A DNA stretch of 13,509 bases from JALZOC01 sp038320555 (GTDB taxonomy: Bacteria; Acidobacteriota; Vicinamibacteria; Vicinamibacterales; 2-12-FULL-66-21). Shown here piece by piece: positions 6,281 to 11,695 of this stretch. Made by a program: the position numbers and the translations under genes. Position 1 is the first letter of the stretch; every line of letters begins with the position of its first letter. Under the pieces are notes generated by a model, which saw only the letters and a program-made list of their open reading frames with translations, did no database searches and was not told the DNA's origin. The stretch covers positions 1-13,509 of the forward strand of contig JBBQEJ010000138.1 of the NCBI GenBank assembly GCA_038320555.1, read 5' to 3'.

Positions 6281-8319
6281 CAGACGAAGAAACCGTACGT
6301 AAGCAGGTGATCCTGCAGCCAGACGAGCCAGGCGAGCGACCATTTGGTGGCCGCCTGCTTCGTGCGCGGCGCGAGCGTGACCGAATTGTTCGTGTAGTTC
6401 ACGTCGAGCAACAGCACGTGATCGGGATCGACCTGGACGAACGACGCGCGCACGGGCTTCTCGATTTCGAACATCCTCCAGCGATCGCGTCCATCCCAGC
6501 GCCACCGCGCTTCTTCCTTGTTCTCGAAGACGACTCGGACGTCCACGGGAAACAGTCCCTCGCCGTAACGTCGGACGACCACCGTCGTGCGGAAGGGCCC
6601 GCCGCCGTCCGGGGCGCCCGCGAACGTCCGCGCGTTGCCGTCACCCACGTATCCGCGTACAGCAGCCGGCTCGCTGCTGAACGCGTCGACGCCGTAATCG
6701 AAGACGTTGGAGCTGCGAGACACCTGATCGAAGAACCAGGTCATGTCGCGCCCGCTGACTTCGTTCACGATGGCAAAGAAATCCTGCGGCTTCGGATGTC
6801 CGAATGCCCACCGCGCGAAATACGTGGACATGATGCGCTGCATCGTCTCCCAGCCGAGCATGCGCTCGAGCGTGTGCAGCCACAGGGCGGCCTTGGCGTA
6901 GGTGACCGCGCTTGCGGTTCCCGGCCAGTAGCGCCACGTCGGCGTCGACTGCGTATCGGCTTTTGCCGCCAACCGGTACGACGCAAGGCGATCACCGTCC
7001 GTTTCGCGGCTCAGCGGAAAATCCCGAAACGTCCACGGGATGAACCCGCCGAAGTACCGCTTCGCGTAATAGTTGGGACTATACCGCTGGACGTTCTCAA
7101 TCGCTCGCGCGGTCGAGAACGTATTGAACCCTTCGTCCATCCACCCGTGCTCGAACTCATTGGTGGCGACGATCCCGTACCAGAACTGATGGCCGGCTTC
7201 GTGTACCGTGACCCCTTCGGGAGTGGTCACGTCGCGCGGCGCGAGCCAGCGCGTTCCCGCGGTGAAGAGCGTGGGATACTCCATGCCGCCCGCTTCGCTC
7301 TGCCACGCCGGATCCACGATCGTGATGTGTCCGTACGGATAGGGGCCGAACCACTCGCCGTAATACTTCAACGCCGCGCGCGTGGCTTCGAAGTGCCGTT
7401 CGGCCTGGCCGGCATGCTCGGGTTGCAGCAGGAGCCGCATGTCGACCGGCGGCAGGTTCGGATGCTCGAAGCTGGCGTGCCGCTCGACGTAATCGGGGCT
7501 GGTGGTCCACGCGAAGTCGTGAACGTCCTCCTGATAATAATGATGCGTCGTCGTGCCGTCGGCCTCGTCGCGGCGATCGCGCTCGACGCCGGTCGCGCCC
7601 AGCATCCACCCCTTCGGTACCGTCAGCCGCACGTCGTAAGTCCCGAAGTCGGAGAAAAACTCCGTCGCCGAGTGGAACTGATGGCAGTTCCAGCCGCCGT
7701 CTTCGAGCACCCCGATCTTCGGAAACCACTGCGCCATGAAATAGAAGTTGCCGATCGTGCCGGTCCGCGCGAAGGTCCTGGGCACGCGCAAGGCCCAGGC
7801 AATCTGGACGTTGAGGGTTCCGCCGGGCGCGACCGGGCGCTCGAGCGGCACCTCCATCACGGTCCGATCCTCCTTGTTCCCGTCGTCTGGCGCGACGAAC
7901 CGGACGGCGCCGGTCAGATCGCCGCCCGCGCCGGCGCCGATCACGCGCACCGTCGTCACGTCGATCCAGCTCCAGTCGGATTCGGGACGCGAAGTCAGCG
8001 GCGTGTCGCCCGCGAGCCACCGCTCCCGCATCCACGTCGAGTTCGTGTTGCGCCACGCGTTGTAATAGAGGTGGAAACGCAGCGTGGTGGCTGAGATAGT
8101 CGAAGTGTTCCGCCAGGTGAGGATTTCGTCGCCGGTGAGGGTGCGGCTCTTGGGATCGAGGCGCGCGGTGATGGCGTAGCTCGCGTTCCGGGGGGATAGC
8201 GCCGGGGTTCCGGCCGGGGGTGACGCAGCCGGTTGCGCGGCGGGCGGTTGCCGCGCCGCCGGAAGGGTCGCCCCGCCGAGGATCAACAGAGTCGCGACGG
8301 CCGCGGATCGCGCGAACAC
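6280..8319 (-). CDS. Exported M1-family zinc metallopeptidase
   Basis: The protein has 679 residues. The start is a GTG complementary to 8317-8319 with AGGA seven bases upstream. Residues 1-23 are a signal peptide (SAAVATLLILGGATLPA), followed by a Pro/Ala-rich linker to about 42. The N-terminal beta domain of M1 enzymes follows (YAITARLDPKSRTLTGDEIL). The peptidase core carries GGMEY at 344-348 in place of the GAMEN exopeptidase motif. The zinc site is complete: HEAGH at 373-377 and Glu396 in WMDEG, that is HExxH-x18-E. The expected role is cutting peptides in the periplasm; the altered GAMEN motif makes strict aminopeptidase activity uncertain. The last 20 residues are hydrophobic and aromatic (WSLAWLVWLQDHLLTYGFFV), a possible membrane-contact tail. 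It is the first gene of the minus-strand set and overlaps the next gene by one base. Confidence 0.92.
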   Translation of the reverse strand: MFARSAAVATLLILGGATLPAARQPPAAQPAASPPAGTPALSPRNASYAITARLDPKSRTLTGDEILTWRNTSTISATTLRFHLYYNAWRNTNSTWMRERWLAGDTPLTSRPESDWSWIDVTTVRVIGAGAGGDLTGAVRFVAPDDGNKEDRTVMEVPLERPVAPGGTLNVQIAWALRVPRTFARTGTIGNFYFMAQWFPKIGVLEDGGWNCHQFHSATEFFSDFGTYDVRLTVPKGWMLGATGVERDRRDEADGTTTHHYYQEDVHDFAWTTSPDYVERHASFEHPNLPPVDMRLLLQPEHAGQAERHFEATRAALKYYGEWFGPYPYGHITIVDPAWQSEAGGMEYPTLFTAGTRWLAPRDVTTPEGVTVHEAGHQFWYGIVATNEFEHGWMDEGFNTFSTARAIENVQRYSPNYYAKRYFGGFIPWTFRDFPLSRETDGDRLASYRLAAKADTQSTPTWRYWPGTASAVTYAKAALWLHTLERMLGWETMQRIMSTYFARWAFGHPKPQDFFAIVNEVSGRDMTWFFDQVSRSSNVFDYGVDAFSSEPAAVRGYVGDGNARTFAGAPDGGGPFRTTVVVRRYGEGLFPVDVRVVFENKEEARWRWDGRDRWRMFEIEKPVRASFVQVDPDHVLLLDVNYTNNSVTLAPRTKQAATKWSLAWLVWLQDHLLTYGFFV

Positions 8320-8353
8320 CCGCCAATCCTACATCAGAACATTGGTGTGGTCG

Positions 8354-8381
8354 TTTGGCGTCGTGGCTGCATGGGTATAAT
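8354..8381 (+). promoter_or_regulatory. Promoter of the DAPDH-like gene
   Basis: A perfect TATAAT lies at 8376-8381, about 54 bases before the start at 8435. The best -35 candidates are TTTGGC (8354-8359, 16-base spacer) or TTGGCG (8355-8360, 15-base spacer), both imperfect. The 115-bp gap between this gene and the divergent M1 peptidase must also hold the peptidase promoter, for which I see no convincing boxes. Confidence 0.55.
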
Positions 8382-8434
8382 CACGGGTCACATTCATACT
8401 GAGCGAAATCGGCAATTCATTCGGGGGTTTCAGG

Positions 8435-9439
8435 ATGTCACCGATCAAGGTCATGCACGTGGGGCTCGGGCCGATTGGCGCGGGCGTCGTGCGTCAGGTC
8501 GCGGACCGGAAAAGGTTTCGCATCGTGGGGGCGGCCGATATCGATCCTCTCAAGGCTGGGCGCGATCTCGGCGAAGTGGCCGGCGTGGGACGCTTGCTGC
8601 GCGTCAAAGTGTCGGGGGATGTCAGGAAGGCCATCAAGGCCTCGAAGCCGGACGTCGTCGTCCTCTGCACGAGCTCGTCGCTGAAGAAGGTGCTTCCCCA
8701 GATGGAGGAGATCCTGAAGCTGAAGGTGCCTATCGTCTCGACGACCGAGGAGCTCGCGTATCCGACGAAGGGCAATCTGAAATACGCGCGAGCCATCCAT
8801 GAGCGCGCGAAGAAATCCAAAGTGGCGGTGCTCGGCACCGGCGTCAATCCGGGCTTCGTGATGGACGCGCTGCCCATCATGCTCACCGGCGTCTGCGAGC
8901 GCGTGGACGGGGTGCGCGTCGATCGCGTCCAGGACGCGCGCATCCGCCGCCTGCCCTTCCAGCAGAAGATCGGCGCCGGGCTCACGCGGGCGCAGTTCGA
9001 GAAGAAGGTGGATGACGGGAGCGTGCGGCACGTGGGGCTGGCCGAATCGGTATCGATGATTGCGGAGGCGATGGGCTGGACGCTGGATCGGATCACCGAC
9101 GCGATCCAGCCGAAGATGGCAGTGGAGACTGTGGCGAGCGAGTTCCTCGCGGTGGACGCCGGCTTCGTGTGTGGCATCGTGCAGGACGGAATTGGCTACC
9201 GCGACGGAACGCCGGTCATTACGCTGCACATGGAGGCCTACCTGGGGGCGCCGGAGTCGTTCGACGCTGTGGAAATCACCGGATCGCCGGCGTTGAAGAT
9301 GAAGATCGCGGGCGGCGTGCACGGAGACATCGCAACCGCGTCGATCGTCGTCAACTCGCTGCGGAAGATTCTCGACGTGACGCCGGGGCTGCACACCATG
9401 CGCGACATGCCGATCCCGTCGTTCGACGGAGGGAGGTAA
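8435..9439 (+). CDS. 2,4-diaminopentanoate dehydrogenase-like NAD(P)-dependent oxidoreductase
   Basis: The 334-residue protein opens with a Rossmann fold of the dihydrodipicolinate-reductase N type: KVMHVGLGPIGAGV with the glycines at 10, 12 and 15, then IVGAADIDPLKAGRDLGEV, where the acidic residue after the second strand would bind the ribose. Further family landmarks are VVLCTSSSLKKVLPQMEEIL, STTEELAYP and VAVLGTGVNPGFVMDALPIM. The C-terminal part (GLAESVSMIAEAMGW, AVDAGFVCGIVQDGIG, HMEAYLGAPESFD, GGVHGDIATASIVVNSL) fits the DAPDH/Ord family, which includes native amine dehydrogenases able to aminate ketones. The anaerobic ornithine-degradation neighbours (ora, ort) are absent, so the substrate is open; an amino or keto compound is likely. 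It has its own TATAAT promoter and a G-rich ribosome site before the ATG. Confidence 0.85.
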   Translation: MSPIKVMHVGLGPIGAGVVRQVADRKRFRIVGAADIDPLKAGRDLGEVAGVGRLLRVKVSGDVRKAIKASKPDVVVLCTSSSLKKVLPQMEEILKLKVPIVSTTEELAYPTKGNLKYARAIHERAKKSKVAVLGTGVNPGFVMDALPIMLTGVCERVDGVRVDRVQDARIRRLPFQQKIGAGLTRAQFEKKVDDGSVRHVGLAESVSMIAEAMGWTLDRITDAIQPKMAVETVASEFLAVDAGFVCGIVQDGIGYRDGTPVITLHMEAYLGAPESFDAVEITGSPALKMKIAGGVHGDIATASIVVNSLRKILDVTPGLHTMRDMPIPSFDGGR

Positions 9440-9540
9440 GGACGCACCTTGCCACCCTCGATTCTGGCGACGTAGGACTGGGACGTTTTCATGCGACGCG
9501 CCAATTGGGTCTGCGACAACCCCAGCGCGTGTTCTGGCCT
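9439..9540 (-). pseudogene. XRE-type helix-turn-helix remnant
   Basis: On the minus strand about 34 codons read PEHALGLSQTQLARRMKTSQ followed by SYVARIEGGKVRP, the core of an XRE/HigA-type DNA-binding domain (helices 2 to 4 with the 'LSQtqLArrm..sqsyvarIEgG' pattern). The usual continuation 'PSL.TL.rIA' is lost: after KVRP the frame enters the antisense of the neighbouring oxidoreductase gene, whose stop codon is at 9437-9439. Upstream the frame is closed by a TGA just before 9560. The piece is therefore cut on both sides. Such regulators often pair with a HigB/RelE-type toxin, but no toxin is visible. Confidence 0.5.
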
Positions 9541-9880
9541 CGATGCTTCCGCGCTGATGGCTCAGGGTCGCCAAGACGTCCAGGACCTGGGCGATGGCAT
9601 GAACTTCAGCGCCGAGCATGTTCTGCCGGATCAGATGGCGGCTGATCTGCCGACGACAGCCCACAAGATCGATACCGCCTTCTTCGTCATCCAGGGACAG
9701 GACGACGTCATCACGCCCACCAAGGCGGCGATCGATTATTTCGAAGGGGTGGCGGCGCCCAGGAAAGACCTGATTCTGATCCCGAATGCCGGACACTTCG
9801 CGTTCATGACTGCTCCCGACGCATTCCTGGCCGCGCTGACCGACAAAGTTCGCCCGGTCTCCATCAGGCGCGGCGCCTGA
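9541..9880 (+). pseudogene. C-terminal fragment of an alpha/beta hydrolase
   Basis: The frame ending in TGA at 9878-9880 encodes the last third of an alpha/beta hydrolase of the prolyl-aminopeptidase-like group. DLPTTAHKIDTAFFVIQGQD leads to the strand with the catalytic acid (GQDDVITP), YFEGVAAPRKDLILIPNAGH holds the catalytic His in NAGHFAF, and FLAALTDKVRP closes the fold. The nucleophile elbow (GxSxG) and the lid are missing, so the fragment cannot be an active enzyme. The homology appears to begin at about 9541, exactly where the antisense XRE remnant ends, which suggests a recombination junction. The frame is open up to an ATG at 9491, but that ATG lies inside the antisense XRE piece and is not a real start. 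Confidence 0.65.
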
Positions 9881-9936
9881 TTCATAGCGACGAGTCTTCG
9901 GTACCTAATGCTGTGGGAAGAACCGCGAGAAACGAT

Positions 9937-10515
9937 ATGCCAGAAGAAATCCCGGACCTGGAGGATCGCTTTTTCACTCTTTCAATCGACATGCTTTGCA
10001 TCGCTCACTTCAGCGGCTACTTCAAAAGGCTGAATCCGGCCTGGGAGAAGACGCTTGGGTTCAGCCGTGAAGAACTGCAGTCGAAGCCGATGTTCGAGTT
10101 CGTCCATTCCGAAGACCGGGAGCACACACTCGATCAGAACCGGAAAGTCAGGAGCGGTGCGCAGGCACTGGCTTTTGAAAACCGCTACCGTTGCAAGGAC
10201 GGTTCGTACAGATGGCTGTTGTGGAACGCTACGGCGGACCTCGACCACCAGGTCATCTACTCGGTCGCGCGCGATATCACCGAGCGCAAGCAAAGGGAAC
10301 AGGAGCGGGAGCAATTACTGCGGGAGTTGCAGGCTGCGCTCGCGGATGTGAAAGAGTTGCAGGAGATACTGCCGATCTGCATGTACTGCCAGAAGATCCG
10401 CGACGATGAGAACTACTGGCAGACCGTCGAGACCTACATCTCCAACCATACGAACGCCAGATTCAGCCACGGCATCTGCCCGGCGTGTTTCGAATCTCGT
10501 CGAACAAGCTGGTGA
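9937..10515 (+). CDS. PAS-domain protein with C-terminal CxxC...CxxC module
   Basis: From the ATG at 9937 the protein has 192 residues; an in-frame GTG at 9913 is a possible earlier start, and neither has a strong ribosome site. Residues about 8-115 are a PAS fold: FFTLSIDMLCIAHFSGYFKR, LNPAWEKTLGFSREEL, FVHSEDREHTL, ENRYRCKDGSYRWLLWNA, and the closing YSVARDITERKQ. A coiled segment (QREQEREQLLRELQAALADV) links it to a terminal module with Cys148, Cys151, Cys181 and Cys184 (PICMYCQKIRDDENYWQ ... SHGICPAC). This module recurs at the ends of PAS and response-regulator proteins in Acidobacteria and deltaproteobacteria and looks like a zinc knuckle. There is no kinase, cyclase or phosphodiesterase domain, so it is a sensor without a classical output. 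The last residues (ESRRTSW) depart from the family, so a few C-terminal residues may have been altered. Confidence 0.8.
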   Translation: MPEEIPDLEDRFFTLSIDMLCIAHFSGYFKRLNPAWEKTLGFSREELQSKPMFEFVHSEDREHTLDQNRKVRSGAQALAFENRYRCKDGSYRWLLWNATADLDHQVIYSVARDITERKQREQEREQLLRELQAALADVKELQEILPICMYCQKIRDDENYWQTVETYISNHTNARFSHGICPACFESRRTSW

Positions 10516-10548
10516 CACGAACGGGAGTGAACCACAGGCCACTAACCA

Positions 10549-10699
10549 ACGTAACGTCATGGCCGGATCCGTAAATGCCGCGCGCAACGCAGGGCCGAGA
10601 CAGGCTCCAAGGGACGCCACGACGAGAACCGCAGGTGCCGCCGTGAAGGTCGCCGCGTCGAGCGGCCGTGACGCCGAACAGCAGATCCTGCATCAGACG
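10549..10699 (-). pseudogene. C-terminal remnant of an ADOP/MacB-type ABC transporter permease
   Basis: On the minus strand two adjacent frames together read like the end of an FtsX-type permease of the Acidobacterial ADOP group. Positions 10661-10699 give RLMQDLLFGVTAA, and positions 10549-10659, one base out of frame, give DAATFTAAPAVLVVASLGAC then LGPALRAAFTDPAMTLR. The family pattern is 'LL..LLFGV...DP.TF....' followed by a membrane helix, then 'ARRA.R.DPm.aLR'. The single extra base is at 10660. A further weak match (RQAALRL) may extend towards 10790. The rest of the roughly 800-residue permease is absent. It directly follows the small membrane-protein gene at 10795 on the same strand. 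This accounts for most of the 280-bp gap after the PAS gene. Confidence 0.55.
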
Positions 10700-10794
10700 C
10701 GTACAGGCTGGCACAACTGGCGAGACCTGCGCGCCGAACGATGCCCGACGCCGCAAAGGTCTTTGGACGTGCAGTGTCGCTGCCGGGTCGTATC

Positions 10795-11025
10795 TCAGAC
10801 GCAGCGCTGCTTGTCTGACGGCGCGCCCGCATGTCTCATACGCCATATACCAAGCAGCATGCAGCCCATCGCGAAGCCGAACAGGACCCCGAAGATACCA
10901 TCGCGCGGTCCCTCCGGCATGGAGCTGTGGCGCTCGAGCACGAACTTGACGACGTTGGTCACGGCCATGAGCATCATTCCGATGCAGAGTGTGCGATTGA
11001 AGGGCTGGCGGCGTTGAAGTCTCAT
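10795..11025 (-). CDS. Small membrane protein, third gene of XRE cassette
   Basis: The 76-residue protein starts at the ATG complementary to 11023-11025, with GGAG seven bases upstream. It has a basic N-terminus (MRLQRRQPFNRT) and two membrane helices: LCIGMMLMAVTNVVKFVLE and IFGVLFGFAMGCMLLGIWRM, joined by a polar turn RHSSMPEGPRDG. A hydrophilic end (RHAGAPSDKQRCV) follows, which may be partly derived from the permease remnant behind it. Helical hairpins of this size are often encoded beside YgzD-like XRE regulators. The function is not known. It lies 45 bp after the stop of the preceding small membrane-protein gene and should share its transcript. Confidence 0.65.
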   Translation of the reverse strand: MRLQRRQPFNRTLCIGMMLMAVTNVVKFVLERHSSMPEGPRDGIFGVLFGFAMGCMLLGIWRMRHAGAPSDKQRCV

Positions 11026-11070
11026 GTCGGTCTCCAGAGTATGAATAAGGATGGTCAGTGTGAGCAGGGA

Positions 11071-11286
11071 CTAGTCGTGGAGGGCGTACCACACCATCAG
11101 CGTCATCTTCACGACGACGAACGTGATTCCGATCGCGAGCAGGTCCCAGTTCGCGATGTGATTCACGTAGAACCGGTACTCGAACAGCAGGATCGAAGCG
11201 CCGCCCCCGATGATGCCGGCCATGCTCGTGGACCGCTGGCGGTGGGCGAGGAATCGTTCGTCGAAAATATGGGCGAGGATGTTCAC
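11071..11286 (-). CDS. Small membrane protein, second gene of XRE cassette
   Basis: The start is a GTG complementary to 11284-11286. It overlaps the TGA of the XRE gene by four bases (GTGA), and GGAG lies eight bases upstream, so translation is very probably coupled. The 71 residues comprise a charged N-terminus (NILAHIFDERFLAHRQRSTS), a first hydrophobic segment (MAGIIGGGASILLFEYRFYV), and a second one (LLAIGITFVVVKMTLMVWYA) ending in LHD. A longer frame from 11445 exists but would run through the XRE gene. I recognise no named family. The constant pairing with the regulator gene suggests that the regulator controls, or is controlled by, these membrane proteins, possibly as a sensor or two-part stress cassette. 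That is inference. Confidence 0.7.
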   Translation of the reverse strand: MNILAHIFDERFLAHRQRSTSMAGIIGGGASILLFEYRFYVNHIANWDLLAIGITFVVVKMTLMVWYALHD

Positions 11287-11492
11287 GGTCGCGTCTCCAG
11301 CGTGAAAATCTCGTCGGTCGCACACGCAAATACACGCGCGAACACAAGCGCGAGCGGCAGGCTCGGCACGTAACGGTTGCACTCGATCGAGTTGATGCTC
11401 TGACGAGAGACGCCAACCGCCGTGGCCAGCTCCTGCTGGGTCCACCCTCGCGCAGTGCGAAGTTCTCTGACCCGGTTTTTGACGTCGGTCAC
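11283..11492 (-). CDS. Small XRE-family (YgzD-like) transcriptional regulator
   Basis: This compact protein of about 69 residues is almost only a helix-turn-helix domain: VKNRVRELRTARGWTQQELA, then TAVGVSRQSINSIECNRYVP, SLPLALVFARVFACATDEIF and a short tail TLETRP. The pattern 'R..R...gwTQqeLA..vgVSRqsIn.IE..ry.PSL.lA...A..f....eeIF' is that of YgzD-like Cro/CI regulators. Two starts are possible: GTG complementary to 11490-11492 (chosen, as GTG is more usual) or TTG complementary to 11496-11498; neither has a ribosome site. The candidate promoter places transcription initiation near 11498, so the message may be leaderless. The stop overlaps the next start by four bases. Autoregulation through the palindrome at 11527-11544 is likely. 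Confidence 0.88.
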   Translation of the reverse strand: MTDVKNRVRELRTARGWTQQELATAVGVSRQSINSIECNRYVPSLPLALVFARVFACATDEIFTLETRP

Positions 11493-11504
11493 TGACAAGC
11501 TGAC

Positions 11505-11532
11505 TTTACATCGCCAGTTGCCGCGATGTCAA
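11505..11532 (-). promoter_or_regulatory. Promoter of the XRE cassette
   Basis: Read on the minus strand, a perfect TTGACA (complement of 11527-11532) is followed after 16 bases by TGTAAA (complement of 11505-11510). The predicted start of transcription is near 11498, practically at the start codon of the XRE gene. The -35 box is good and the -10 box is fair. Confidence 0.55.
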
Positions 11533-11544
11533 GCAAGCTTGTCA
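11527..11544. promoter_or_regulatory. Imperfect palindrome, likely XRE operator
   Basis: TGTCAAGC-AA-GCTTGTCA is an 18-bp palindrome with one mismatch between arms. The left arm contains the -35 box of the minus-strand XRE promoter and the right arm contains TTGTCA, a candidate -35 for the plus-strand propeller gene. Further copies of the half-site CTTGTCA lie at 11493-11499 (inverted) and 11591-11597 (direct). A dimeric regulator bound here would block both promoters. The XRE protein encoded next to it is the obvious candidate. Confidence 0.5.
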
Positions 11545-11565
11545 TATCGTTGAGTTTCCTATAGT
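11539..11565 (+). promoter_or_regulatory. Candidate promoter of the YncE-like gene
   Basis: TTGTCA (11539-11544) and TATAGT (11560-11565) are 15 bases apart, rather short. An alternative -10 is TACAAT at 11620-11625, without a well-placed -35. The first choice gives a leader of about 120 bases, the second about 65. The region 11566-11695 shows no other gene. Confidence 0.35.
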
Positions 11566-11695
11566 TTTCACGCGAATGTGCCGGTGTGCCCTTGTCATCT
11601 CCCTGCCATGTTCAATCGCTACAATGGTCGTTTGCCGAAGCAGGCTTTTCTGCAGGCTTTCCGCACGCACTTCACCACCACCAACGAGGTCCCGT

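Noticed and set aside
6262..8094. Open frame of 610 codons on the plus strand
   Set aside because: It is antisense to the M1 peptidase, which has an intact zinc site; the predicted protein is rich in Arg, His and Pro and resembles no family.
8438..9796. Open frame of 452 codons on the minus strand
   Set aside because: It is the antisense shadow of the DAPDH-like gene. Only the short XRE-like piece in a different frame at 9439-9540 was kept.
10463..11416. Open frame of 317 codons on the minus strand
   Set aside because: It overlaps the XRE and small membrane-protein genes out of frame; those have ribosome sites and recognisable features.
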